NCBI RefSeq assembly: GCF_009739515.1
Contig: NZ_CP046535.1
Location: forward strand, 3,953,501-4,017,500
Source of the DNA: Sphingomonas profundi
GTDB lineage: Bacteria; Pseudomonadota; Alphaproteobacteria; Sphingomonadales; Sphingomonadaceae
DNA: 64,000 bases
Direction: 5' to 3'
The notes below the pieces were generated by a model, which made no database searches, was not told the origin of the DNA, and saw nothing but the letters and a program-made list of their open reading frames with translations. Numbering within the stretch: the stretch's first letter is position 1; each line of letters starts with the position of its first letter. A program made the translations under genes and the position numbers. Below are positions 17,662-26,233 of this stretch, piece after piece.

Positions 17662-18635
17662 GGGGGCGCAGCACGGCCACGCGCGGCGCGCCCGCGAGCC
17701 ACCGCTACGGGCAGATGATCGCGTTGCCGGGCGGCACCTTCCGCATGGGCTCCGATCGCCATTATCCAGAGGAAGGGCCGTCTCGCCGCGTCTCCGTCTC
17801 GCCGTTCGCGATCGATGCGACGCCGGTGACGAACGCTGCCTTCGCCGCGTTCGTCACCGAGACCGGCCATGTCACAGTGGCGGAGACGGCGCCTGATTCG
17901 GCCGATTACCCGGGCATCGATCCCGCCCTGATCGTGCCCGCCTCGCTCCTGTTCGAGCGCCCGCAGGCGCCGGCGAGCGACTTCACGATGTGGTGGAGCC
18001 TCCGGGCCGATGCCTGCTGGCGCCGCCCCTACGGCCCCGGCAGTTCGATCGCGGGGATCGAGGATCATCCCGTCGTCCACATCGCCTATGGCGATGCGGA
18101 GGCCTTCGCGGCCTGGGCCGGCAAGAGCCTGCCGACCGAGGCTGAATGGGAATATGCCGCACGCGGCGGGCTGGACGGCAAGGACTATGCTTGGGGCGAC
18201 GCGCTCGTCCCCGGTGGCCGGATGCTCGCCAATTACTGGCAGGGCGCCTTCCCCTCCGAGAATCTGCTGCTCGACGGCTATGAGCGTACCTCGCCGGTCG
18301 GCGCCTATCCGGCGAACGGCCACGGCCTCTACGATATGATCGGCAACGTCTGGGAGTGGACGGCGGACTGGTTCGCCGATCGCCACCCGGCCAAGCCGGC
18401 CGGCTCCTGCTGCGTGCCGGCGGACCCGCGCGGCGGCAGCGAGCGCGCCAGCCGCGATCCTGCCACGCCCGAAATCGCGATCGGGCGCAAGGTGCTGAAG
18501 GGCGGATCGCATCTGTGCGCCGCCAATTACTGCCAGCGCTACCGCCCGGCCGCGCGCTACGCCCAGCCGATCGACACGTCGACATCGCATGTCGGCTTCC
18601 GCTGCGTCGTCCGCGCGCACGCGAACCAGACCTGA
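17658..18635 (+). CDS. Formylglycine-generating enzyme (sulfatase maturase)
   Basis: This 325-residue FGE-sulfatase (SUMF1-like) domain protein oxidises the sulfatase active-site Cys to formylglycine with copper and oxygen. Both catalytic cysteines of true FGEs are present, Cys287 and Cys292 in GGSHLCAANYCQRYR. The family signatures GGTFRMGS, LPTEAEWEYAARGG, GNVWEWTADWF and HVGFRC are also present. It starts within the sulfatase stop (ATGA overlap), so maturase and substrate are made together. No signal peptide is seen, so modification would occur in the cytoplasm before export, as expected for bacterial FGEs. Confidence 0.94.
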   Translation: MRGRSTATRGAPASHRYGQMIALPGGTFRMGSDRHYPEEGPSRRVSVSPFAIDATPVTNAAFAAFVTETGHVTVAETAPDSADYPGIDPALIVPASLLFERPQAPASDFTMWWSLRADACWRRPYGPGSSIAGIEDHPVVHIAYGDAEAFAAWAGKSLPTEAEWEYAARGGLDGKDYAWGDALVPGGRMLANYWQGAFPSENLLLDGYERTSPVGAYPANGHGLYDMIGNVWEWTADWFADRHPAKPAGSCCVPADPRGGSERASRDPATPEIAIGRKVLKGGSHLCAANYCQRYRPAARYAQPIDTSTSHVGFRCVVRAHANQT

Positions 18636-18660
18636 TTCAGATCAACGGGGAGGAACCAAC

Positions 18661-21237
18661 ATGAACACGAGACAGATCATCGCGGGTGATGCGGCCGTGC
18701 GCCGCCGCTGGCTGCTGGGCACGGCGCTCGCCGGCATCGCCCTGTCCGCCACGCCGGCATTCGCCCAGGCGGTCGGCGATCCCGCCGCCGGCACGACGAC
18801 GGAGCAGCCATCGGCTGCGCTGGCGCAGGGCGCGGTCGCGGCACCGGGCGAGGCGGCCGATACCGGTGGCCTCGAGGACATCGTCGTCACCGCGCGCAAG
18901 CGGGTAGAGACGACGCAGGACGTGCCCGTTTCGGTGACGGCGCTCGGGCCGGCGCAGCTCCAGCGCTACGATCTAAGCAATCTCGAGCGGGTCGCCGCCA
19001 GCACCCCACAGTTCGTGATCGGCCGCGCGCCGTCCGGCTCGGGCGCGACGCTGGTGCTACGCGGCATCGGCTCGAACACCACCTCGATCGGTCTCGAACA
19101 GTCCGTCGCGGTCGTAGTGGACGGCGTTTATTATGGCCAGGGCCGCGTCATCAACGAGGGCTTCTTCGATCTCGGCCGTCTTGAAATCCTGAAAGGGCCG
19201 CAATCGCTGTTCTTCGGCAAGAATGCGACCGCCGGCGTAGTCTCGATCACCACCGCCGATCCGACCGACAGGCGCGAGTTCATCGGCCGGCTCGGCTACG
19301 AGGTCCGTTCGCAGCAGCTGATCGGCGAGGCGATCGGCTCAGGCCCACTCAGCGATACGCTCGGCATTCGCATCGGCGTGCGCGCCACCAAGATGTATGA
19401 CAGCTTCTTCAAGAATATCGGCAACGACGTCATCTATCCGACGACCGAGTTCACCTCACGCGTGGTGACGCCGCACGCCTCGGCAGTGGGTCCGCGCGAT
19501 GCCGGCAAGAGCAAGGACATATATGGTCGCGTCACACTGAAATGGACGCCGACCGACCAGTTCACCGCGACGCTAAAGGCAAATGCAGGCGCCAATGATT
19601 CGAACAATCCGGGTGCCAGTTCCGTCCTCTACAATTGCCCGAGAGGCGTCAGCCAATTGAACCCCGCGATCCGCTGCGGCCGCAAGTTCGTCTCTTCGTC
19701 GAACCGAGTGCCGGCCGACATTGCTGCGACGCTACCTTTCGCTGGCGACGGCACCACCGGCAACACATACAAGTCCTGGGCGACGACGCTGAACCTCAAC
19801 TACGAGCTCGACGATGTGACATTCACCTCCGTCACAAATTATAATTCTAATCGCAACACCTTCATTTTCGATGGCGACAGCGTCTCGGCCGGCGGCCCGG
19901 TCGGCGTCTATGCAACCGAGCGTTCGTCGTTCAAGGCATTCTCGAGCGAATTCCGCGCGCTCACCACCTATGACGGACCGATCAATGTGCTCGTCGGCGG
20001 CTATTATCAGAGCACGAAGCGCGTCTACAACGCCTTCACGGCGTCCGGCGGGCTCGAAAATGTGAACGCGCCGCAGCCGTTCCAGCGCTACCTCGCCAAT
20101 TCCAAGAATTCGGAGACCGAAGGCGAGACGATCGCCGGCTTCGGCCAGGTGACCTGGAAGATCTTCAAAAATCTTGAGGCCGCCGCCGGCGTCCGCTATA
20201 CGCACGAGACGAAGGACAGCTATTTCATCCAGCCCTATTCGCATCCGACCCGCGTCGCCCAGGGCATCTTCCTGCCTAACGTGCGCATTGCCGCCGACCA
20301 GACCTTCACCAACTGGTCGCCAGAAGCGACGCTCACCTACAAGCCGACGCGTGACCTGACGATCTACGGTGCCTATAAGACGGCCTATAAATCGGGCGGC
20401 TTCTCCAATTCAGGCATCCTCAGCCCGTCCGCTGGACTTGACGACTTTACCTTCGATCCTGAAAAGGCGCGCGGCTTCGAGGGCGGCGTGAAATCAACCC
20501 TGTTCGATCGCCAGCTGCGATTGAACCTTGGCATCTACACCTACAAGTTCGAGAATCTGCAGCTCGACTTCTTCAACTCGCCGGTGTTCGCCTTCAGCAC
20601 GATCAACGCCGGCTCGGCGCGCAGCCGCGGCGTGGAACTCGAGTTCGAATATGCCCCGCGCACGCTTGAAGGCCTGAACTTGCGCGGCAGCCTGAACTAC
20701 AACCGCGCGCGCTACGGCGATACGATCGGCCCCGTCACCGGCACCGGCGGCACCAGCATCGTCGGGCCGAACGCACCGTGCTACACCGGCCAGGCGCCGG
20801 CGGCAGGCTGCACAATCCTGATCCCTGGCGCGCGGCCGACGCAGAACCTGAAAGGCCTGGCCACCGCCAACGCGCCGCTGTGGACCGCGTCGCTCGGCGC
20901 CAGCTACGACTTCCCCTTATCGGACAATTTAAAGCTCAGCCTCAGCACCGATGCGCGCTACAGCGCCTCCTACATCCCGACAGCCTTCGGCAACCCGAAC
21001 ACGCGCCAGCCAAAATATATCAACCTTGATGCGAGTGTGCGCATCCGCACGGCCGACGACATGCTGGAATTCGCGGCGATCGGCAAGAACCTGACAAACC
21101 GCTTCTACGCCACCGGCGGAACCGACGCGCCTTCCACCGGCGCGCGCACCGGCACGGTGACCGGGCTGCTGGCCGATCAGATCGGCTTCATCTCGCTGCC
21201 GCGCTCCGTTCAGCTGCAAGTGACGGTGCGTTACTGA
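18661..21237 (+). CDS. TonB-dependent outer-membrane receptor
   Basis: This 858-residue protein has a signal peptide with RRRWLLG followed by a hydrophobic stretch to AFAQA, resembling a twin-arginine signal. It also has a TonB-box region (LEDIVVTARKR), a plug domain with LVLRGIGSN, VVVDGVYYGQGR, LEILKGPQSLFFGKNATAG and VVSI, and a barrel ending LQVTVRY. It follows the sulfatase/FGE pair closely with a GGAGG site, so it is probably co-transcribed and may import the sulfated compound or its product. It is much more similar to the receptor at 43380-45929 than to the one at 10841-13255. Confidence 0.93.
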   Translation: MNTRQIIAGDAAVRRRWLLGTALAGIALSATPAFAQAVGDPAAGTTTEQPSAALAQGAVAAPGEAADTGGLEDIVVTARKRVETTQDVPVSVTALGPAQLQRYDLSNLERVAASTPQFVIGRAPSGSGATLVLRGIGSNTTSIGLEQSVAVVVDGVYYGQGRVINEGFFDLGRLEILKGPQSLFFGKNATAGVVSITTADPTDRREFIGRLGYEVRSQQLIGEAIGSGPLSDTLGIRIGVRATKMYDSFFKNIGNDVIYPTTEFTSRVVTPHASAVGPRDAGKSKDIYGRVTLKWTPTDQFTATLKANAGANDSNNPGASSVLYNCPRGVSQLNPAIRCGRKFVSSSNRVPADIAATLPFAGDGTTGNTYKSWATTLNLNYELDDVTFTSVTNYNSNRNTFIFDGDSVSAGGPVGVYATERSSFKAFSSEFRALTTYDGPINVLVGGYYQSTKRVYNAFTASGGLENVNAPQPFQRYLANSKNSETEGETIAGFGQVTWKIFKNLEAAAGVRYTHETKDSYFIQPYSHPTRVAQGIFLPNVRIAADQTFTNWSPEATLTYKPTRDLTIYGAYKTAYKSGGFSNSGILSPSAGLDDFTFDPEKARGFEGGVKSTLFDRQLRLNLGIYTYKFENLQLDFFNSPVFAFSTINAGSARSRGVELEFEYAPRTLEGLNLRGSLNYNRARYGDTIGPVTGTGGTSIVGPNAPCYTGQAPAAGCTILIPGARPTQNLKGLATANAPLWTASLGASYDFPLSDNLKLSLSTDARYSASYIPTAFGNPNTRQPKYINLDASVRIRTADDMLEFAAIGKNLTNRFYATGGTDAPSTGARTGTVTGLLADQIGFISLPRSVQLQVTVRY

Positions 21238-21265
21238 GCGCGCCGTCCACCGTCTCCCCCACTGA

Positions 21266-21293
21266 CCTCGCCGGCTCAGCCGGCGGGGTTCTT
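21266..21293 (+). terminator. Intrinsic terminator after receptor gene
   Basis: CCTCGCCGG-ctcag-CCGGCGGGG forms a nine-pair GC-rich stem followed by TTCTTTCT. It lies 28 bases after the receptor stop, closing the sulfatase operon. Confidence 0.75.
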
Positions 21294-21833
21294 TCTCCAT
21301 TAGGAGCGACCCTCAGACGGATAAGAATCAAGTGGCTGGTTTTGTCCGCCGTCTTGTCTGCGTCCGTCGCGTCGGGCGCGGCCGCCATCACCGGCAGATG
21401 ACCCGAGCGGCTTTGGCGCAGATGCGACTTTGCATGTTGCCGCTGCTCCTCATGCGAGTGTCGTGCGGCGAGATCATGCAGGCGAGTAGCTTCAGTACCA
21501 CCGAATGACCCTGATGCCTGAAGTGGTTCGCACCGCTGATCCGCCGGTGTTGTCCGTCCACACGGCACCTTGCTGATCGCGATCAGGCGAAGCAGCGCCT
21601 TGCGCGGTGCCTGACGGACCAGCCGCGCGTGCAGCCGGGTTGCGGTGAACCTGCAGGAGGCGTTGCGCCCACGAGCAGGCCGCGACGTCAAAGAGGGGTA
21701 GGTAACAATCTTGGGCGATCGCGCAGCGGCCCCACGACCAAGATCCACGTTGTCGTCGACGCGCACGGCCTTCCGATCCGGCTCAACGATGATCTTGATG
21801 GCACTGGAGGGGACGAGATAGAAGCGGCTCGCC
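21294..21833. other. Gap with insertion-sequence debris
   Basis: No intact gene is supported between the receptor terminator and the XRE gene. The part from 21294 to about 21630 contains no product I can recognise. The part from about 21690 is an IS5-type transposase fragment. This marks the left edge of the lower-GC accessory island. Confidence 0.55.
21690..21792 (+). pseudogene. IS5-family transposase fragment
   Basis: The translated stretch NLGRSRSGPTTKIHVVVDAH, then GLPIRL, matches the conserved catalytic-Asp region of IS5-family (IS427-like) transposases, where GRSRGGLTTKIH and a VDA motif are typical. Neither end of the transposase is present. It is a short relic in front of the XRE gene. 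Confidence 0.65.
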
Positions 21834-22040
21834 TCAGGGGCTGATGAGCACGACCGGGGTGGTTCCTAACGCCTGAGCGAGTTCGAACAGCGAGACGACC
21901 GTCGGATTGCGTCGACCGCGTTCGAGGTCGGAGATATACTGCTGGGTGAAGCCGGAGCGTTCCGCCAGCTGCTCCTGCGACAGCCCGGCCTCATGGCGTA
22001 CGCGCCGCACATTGTCTCCCACCAGCTTGCGCATATCCAT
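21834..22040 (-). CDS. Small XRE-family HTH regulator
   Basis: This 68-residue protein is one lambda-repressor-like HTH domain: VGDNVRRVRHEAGLSQEQLA, then ERSGFTQQYISDLERGRRNP and SLFELAQALG. It has no extra effector domain, which fits small autoregulatory proteins such as restriction-modification controller proteins, antitoxin-like regulators and phage repressors. It diverges from an unrecognised gene at 22088 across a 47-base region holding a candidate operator. The controller role is inference. Confidence 0.9.
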   Translation of the reverse strand: MDMRKLVGDNVRRVRHEAGLSQEQLAERSGFTQQYISDLERGRRNPTVVSLFELAQALGTTPVVLISP

Positions 22041-22050
22041 GCGCGCCGAG

Positions 22051-22097
22051 TTGACTGGTCCGCCGGTCGGAGTTTATCCTCTATAGTATGTACTCCG
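22051..22097 (+). promoter_or_regulatory. Divergent promoter and candidate XRE operator
   Basis: CGGAGT (22068-22073) and ACTCCG (22092-22097) form a six-base inverted repeat around an AT-rich centre. A -35-like TTGACT (22051-22056) is spaced 17 bases from TTATCC (22074-22079), and TATAGT follows at 22082. If that promoter is used, the operator overlaps the start point for the rightward gene, and translation may begin later than the ATG at 22088. Confidence 0.45.
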
Positions 22098-22672
22098 GAG
22101 AAGCACCCGCCACCACGACGCATGATGGAGTCGGCGTCGTGGAGATTATGGCAGCAGCATCGGCTGCAGCATTTGGCAGGCCGCTCGTAACGAACGTGCT
22201 GCGAGGCCTGGTGGTCGAAGCGATTGTAGCCGCCGCCCTTTGCCCGTCCTGGCGTTGGTGTTCTCAGGATTATCACGCATGGGACTTCGAGCGAGCGGAT
22301 GGCCTTCGGCTGGAGGTCAAGCAATCCGCCATGCGCCAGAGCTGGGAGAGCATCAGGCCAAGCCGCTGCGCCTTCGACATCGCGGAACGGACCGGAAGGT
22401 GGGATGGAGCCGAGTGGATCGGCGATCGTCGCAGGTGGGCAGACCTCTACATCTTTGCTCTCCACGAAGTTCTGGACGCCTCTGCCGACCACCGCGATCC
22501 GCAACAGTGGAGCTTTTATGTGGTGGGAGCGAGCAGACTACCTCATCAGCAGACGATTGGATTGCGAGGCGTACGGCGCCTGGGTGAGCCGTGCCGCATC
22601 GACGATCTCGCGAAAGTTGTTCATTGCGCAGCGTCGTCACTTGAGACTTCAGACGGGCAGCCCGCCGCCTAA
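22088..22672 (+). CDS. Unrecognised protein, possible PD-(D/E)XK nuclease fold
   Basis: I do not recognise this 194-residue protein by name. It contains a pattern that fits the restriction-endonuclease-like core: Glu44 in a helix (LVVEAIVAAAL), Asp71, then Glu76-Val-Lys78 in DGLRLEVKQS, and a later strand WADLYIFALH. This is a motif reading, not a proven assignment. The gene diverges from a small XRE regulator and converges on the terminase gene, overlapping its end by 4 bases. The start is uncertain: an in-frame ATG at 22148 has GGAG just upstream. Composition is similar to the terminase block. Confidence 0.6.
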   Translation: MYSGEAPATTTHDGVGVVEIMAAASAAAFGRPLVTNVLRGLVVEAIVAAALCPSWRWCSQDYHAWDFERADGLRLEVKQSAMRQSWESIRPSRCAFDIAERTGRWDGAEWIGDRRRWADLYIFALHEVLDASADHRDPQQWSFYVVGASRLPHQQTIGLRGVRRLGEPCRIDDLAKVVHCAASSLETSDGQPAA

Positions 22673-24078
22673 CGGGTGCGCGCGAGCTGGAAGCTCGGCG
22701 TCCGGTGCGACCTTACCCACAACAGGAACTGCGAGATGCTGTCGACCTGGTCGTCGAACCGGCCATTCGGGAATTGCGCGAGCTCGGATCGAAGGTCGGC
22801 ATGCCAGGTGGCTCCCGCTTGAATGTGGACGCGGCCTGCTTCGATCGTTGCCGACTCCGCACTCAGGCGGGATACCTTGTCGAGCTTGGGCGTGTAGGCG
22901 ATCGGCCGAGGTACGCCGACAATCCTGCCTTCGCCAAGCTGCTGGATCAACGCCGACCCCGACGCTTTGTCTTCGATGACAAGCGAGTCGGTACGCCATT
23001 TTCTTGCAAGCGAGATGACTTGCTTTACGAGATCGGGAAACGTCAAGCGCTCTCGATGAAGATCGAGCAGGTAGTATTCGTCTCGAACGATCGCCCACGT
23101 CGTGCAGACCGAGTAGTCATTGATCTCCTCCGCTTTCACCGCCACGTCCCAGCTTTGGACTATCCGCCGCTCACCATGCGGAAGCACTTCGAACGGCTTG
23201 AACCAGCTCCACTTGACCAGCTCTCCTTCGATTGGAACCGGCTGCTGCTGATACTGGGCGGAGAAGTGATAGCTGCCGAGGGTCTCGCGAATGTCGCTTA
23301 GGATGTGCTGCGGCTCGCGAACCGGATGGAGGAGCGCGCCCGCCTTGCGATCATGCCAACGGTCTTCGCCGATCAAAATCCGCTGCGGGTCGACAGCGAT
23401 GGCGGGCAGCGACAATATGGTCCACCCACCCTGCTGCCGCAGATATCCTGCGAGGTCATCGATATGTAGGCGCTGCATGACCAAAACGATGGCACCGTCC
23501 TTCTTGCTGTTAAGCCGCGTAAAAAGGGTGTTGCGGTACCAGTCCTGCAAGGCGGATCGCTTCGCCGCTGAGGACGCATCGTCGGATCGCATCGGCTCGT
23601 CGAGGATCATCAGATCCGCGCCGCGACCGGTGAGGGTACCGCCGCTCGATGTGGAATAGCGGTAACCCTGCTGCGCCGTGGTGAACTCAGTTTCTGTGTC
23701 CTTGACCGAACCGCATACGCCAGGAAATAGCGAACGATAACGCGAGCTTCGCATGAGCGCGCGGAAATCGTTGGCGAGCTTGATGGCCAGATCGAGTGAG
23801 TAGCTTGCCGTGATGATTTTGGATCGCGGGTCCCGACCAAGACAATAAGCCGGGAACGCAACCGAGGCGATAAACGATTTGAGCGACCGAGGAGGTGCTT
23901 CGATGATAAGCCGCTTGATCTTGCGGGTACGCACAAGTTCGAGATGATAGCAGATCGCCTCGAGATGCCAATTCCAGTCAAGCACCTCCCCTGGTGCAAA
24001 GACCTGGAATGCCGCCCGAGCAAAACTTTCGAAATCGCTCCTCAGGAGGGCAGCCAGCAGCCGCAAGTCAGCTTTCAT
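22669..24078 (-). CDS. Phage terminase large subunit (TerL)
   Basis: This 469-residue protein has both parts of a packaging motor. The ATPase domain has a Walker A-like APPRSLKSF (61-69) and Walker B LMILDEP (Asp160, Glu161). The RNase H-like nuclease has Asp311 in QSWDVAVKAEEINDYS, Glu369-Asp370 in VIEDKASG and a final acidic residue in FDDQVDSISQF. The gene looks complete and intact. I use the ATG at 24078, which overlaps the upstream gene by 11 bases; an ATG at 24135 would overlap by 68. No small terminase, portal, protease or capsid gene is adjacent, which is unusual for a functional prophage. Confidence 0.92.
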   Translation of the reverse strand: MKADLRLLAALLRSDFESFARAAFQVFAPGEVLDWNWHLEAICYHLELVRTRKIKRLIIEAPPRSLKSFIASVAFPAYCLGRDPRSKIITASYSLDLAIKLANDFRALMRSSRYRSLFPGVCGSVKDTETEFTTAQQGYRYSTSSGGTLTGRGADLMILDEPMRSDDASSAAKRSALQDWYRNTLFTRLNSKKDGAIVLVMQRLHIDDLAGYLRQQGGWTILSLPAIAVDPQRILIGEDRWHDRKAGALLHPVREPQHILSDIRETLGSYHFSAQYQQQPVPIEGELVKWSWFKPFEVLPHGERRIVQSWDVAVKAEEINDYSVCTTWAIVRDEYYLLDLHRERLTFPDLVKQVISLARKWRTDSLVIEDKASGSALIQQLGEGRIVGVPRPIAYTPKLDKVSRLSAESATIEAGRVHIQAGATWHADLRSELAQFPNGRFDDQVDSISQFLLWVRSHRTPSFQLARTR

Positions 24079-24499
24079 CTTCTCTGCCCAGCTTGCGCAG
24101 GTGAACTGCAAGGAGTTCGGCAAGAAGACGCTCATCTTCCACTGTCAGATCGGCTGTCGGATCCTCGTCTCTTGCGAGTTCACGGCTCAGATCAAGGATC
24201 CGCTCGAGTGCGCGGATGTTGCCCGAAAGCGCCATCTTCCTGAGCTGTAAGGCCGCAGCCTCATAAGCGGAAACTCTCCGGGTCTTCTCACCCTCTTTCA
24301 CAATGATCGGCATAGCGAGGATCTTGCTGATCTCATCGATGGGGGAACGCTTGCGCGCCTTGCCGCGCCGCGGGTTGCCGGATTGACCGGGCTTGAACTG
24401 CGTGTGGCGTGGCGGCTTGCAATAGCCGACTTCATACGGCTGCGCGGCCTCTCCACATGATGTGATGTCCACCTGCTCATGTCCCTTGGTCTCAGCCAT
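24068..24499 (-). CDS. DUF5681 protein
   Basis: This 143-residue protein has the DUF5681 N-terminal signature CKPPRHTQFKPGQSGNPRR followed by a basic GKARKRS stretch, then helical segments. The family is typically found beside terminase large subunits, and a small-terminase-like or DNA-binding role is plausible but not established. It overlaps the methyltransferase by 8 bases and the terminase by 11, so the three genes form a tight operon. Confidence 0.85.
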   Translation of the reverse strand: MAETKGHEQVDITSCGEAAQPYEVGYCKPPRHTQFKPGQSGNPRRGKARKRSPIDEISKILAMPIIVKEGEKTRRVSAYEAAALQLRKMALSGNIRALERILDLSRELARDEDPTADLTVEDERLLAELLAVHLRKLGREDES

Positions 24500-25841
24500 G
24501 GTCTATAGCTCCCCTCGAAGCGTCGCCATCGGTCAACATCGAGCGATCGGTCAGCGTGTCGCCGTTGTCAGCAACCGCCTTCAACCCGCTTTCCTTCTCG
24601 AAGCGGCGAATGATCACGTCGCAGTAATATGGGTCGAGTTCGATCATCCGGGCGCGTCTGCCACAGCGCTCTGCGGCAATCAGGGTCGTACCAGAGCCGC
24701 CAAATCCATCGAGGATCAGGTCATTGCGGCGGCTCGCATCGAGTAGCGCATCCTGAACCATCGCCACCGGTTTGACCGTAGCGTGCCAGCTCAGCTCCTC
24801 TTGTCGGGCGGGCGAAAGGCTGCTGCCGCTGGTGTAGCTCCACAGATTGGACCGGTTCCGCCCGTGCTTTCCCAATTCGATATTGTTGCAGTGAGGGCGG
24901 CGGCCACGTTTGAAGATCCCGACGAACTCGTGCTGGCTACGGTAGAATGACCCCATACCGGGCGCGGCCTTTGCCCAGACGCAGATATTCAGGAGGTCGT
25001 CGAACACGGCGCGGCCCGCGGTGAGCAGCTCGAATTGATGATGCCAGTCCATGCATATATAATGCAGTGCTCCATCGACACTAGCCTTAGCCATGAGCGT
25101 GCAGGCAGTCGTCAGGAACGCTACGAACTCGGCCTCCGACATCTCGCCGGCAGCCATCGCGAAATCATCGTGACGGACGCGACCTTTGCCGGTGATTGCC
25201 TTGGCGGGCTGATTGTAAGGCGGATCGACGAAGATCATCCGCGCACGCTCTCGCCCTAAAAGCCGCTTGAAGCTCTCTGGTTTGAGCGCGTCACCGCAGT
25301 ACAGCTTGTGCTCACCCAGTATCCAAAGATCACCGGGCCGACTACACGCCGGCCGATCACGCTCTGGGGGCGGGATCGGCTTCTGCCTAGCCGGCGCCTG
25401 CATGCCTGCGTCCAGCATGAGATCCAGATCGTTGAGTTCAAAGCCGGTTAGTTCGATATCGAAGTCGGGTTCGGTCTCGAGGATGAAAGAGACCTCCTGA
25501 GCGAGCAGCTTGCGGTCAAAGCTGCTGCTGTCACCCAGCTTGTTGTCGGCGATGATGTAGGCCCGCTTCTCAGCCTGTGTGAGGCCTGCCAGGCAGATTG
25601 TCGGCACCGTCTTCAACCCGGCGAGCTTGGCGGCTGCCAAGCGACCATGACCCGCAAGAATATTACTCTCGCCGTCTATCAGTATCGGGTTGGTAAAGCC
25701 AAAGCGCTTAATACTGTCAGTGAGCTGACGTATCTGCTTAGGCTTGTGGACACGAGGGTTCGTCGGATGCGGACGAAGACCTTCAACCGGTAAATGAACT
25801 ATGCCAGGATGTGCGTTAAACTTACGTTTATCATTCGACAT
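24492..25841 (-). CDS. ParB-domain DNA methyltransferase
   Basis: This 449-residue fusion begins with a ParB/Srx-like domain (~15-115) containing LRPHPTNPRVH, ILIDGESNILAGHGR and AEKRAYIIADN. A beta-class amino-methyltransferase follows, with motif IV DPPYNQP (206-212) preceding motif I DGFGGSGTT (378-386). Such enzymes methylate adenine N6 or cytosine N4 and are common in phages and mobile elements. The ATG at 25841 has GGAG six bases upstream and is preferred over an ATG at 25853. It heads the operon with DUF5681 and TerL. A nested inverted repeat sits directly upstream. Confidence 0.92.
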   Translation of the reverse strand: MSNDKRKFNAHPGIVHLPVEGLRPHPTNPRVHKPKQIRQLTDSIKRFGFTNPILIDGESNILAGHGRLAAAKLAGLKTVPTICLAGLTQAEKRAYIIADNKLGDSSSFDRKLLAQEVSFILETEPDFDIELTGFELNDLDLMLDAGMQAPARQKPIPPPERDRPACSRPGDLWILGEHKLYCGDALKPESFKRLLGRERARMIFVDPPYNQPAKAITGKGRVRHDDFAMAAGEMSEAEFVAFLTTACTLMAKASVDGALHYICMDWHHQFELLTAGRAVFDDLLNICVWAKAAPGMGSFYRSQHEFVGIFKRGRRPHCNNIELGKHGRNRSNLWSYTSGSSLSPARQEELSWHATVKPVAMVQDALLDASRRNDLILDGFGGSGTTLIAAERCGRRARMIELDPYYCDVIIRRFEKESGLKAVADNGDTLTDRSMLTDGDASRGAIDHG

Positions 25842-25852
25842 GTTCAACTCCA

Positions 25853-25900
25853 TACCACAAACCCCCGGCGCAAGGCCGGCTAGAAATCAATTTTGTGGTA
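25853..25900. promoter_or_regulatory. Nested inverted repeat upstream of ParB-methyltransferase
   Basis: Exact nine-base arms TACCACAAA (25853-25861) and TTTGTGGTA (25892-25900) enclose a second inverted repeat, CCGGC and GCCGG, within about 25864-25880. It lies immediately upstream of the methyltransferase start. It could be an operator, a leader structure or a binding site for the ParB domain. Function is inferred. Confidence 0.5.
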
Positions 25901-26233
25901 GGGAGCTCCACCTTTCATCGTGTTACCTCAGGAGTCAAGCGCCCTTTTGATGCTCAGGCTGACGTGGCACCTTTTTTGATTCAGTCTGACCTAGAAGCCG
26001 ACCCTTCGAAGGACGGGCGGGCTGGAGCGGAAGCAGATTTCAGAAGAGTATCATCGGTATCTTGAAGAGGGCCGAGGCGGGCGCCGTGGTGATGGAGCTG
26101 TGCCGCAAGCAGGGAAATTCGAGCGCAGTTTACTATGCATGGAAAGCCAATTTCAGCGGTCCGGAGCCTTCGACGCGAAACGTATGCAGTTGCCAGAGGA
26201 AAGACACGCACAGCAGAAACGGCTAACTCGACG
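25901..26233. other. Gap with IS3-type debris
   Basis: Between the methyltransferase leader and the repeat copy there is no intact gene. Bases from about 26025 carry frame-shifted pieces of an IS3 OrfA: SEE, then in other frames AGAVVMELCRKQG, an AWKANF block and DAKRMQLPEE. It is a decayed insertion sequence at the right edge of the accessory island. Confidence 0.55.

Noticed and set aside
22669-25841. A complete prophage
   Set aside because: No portal, capsid, tail, lysis or integrase genes are present on either side.
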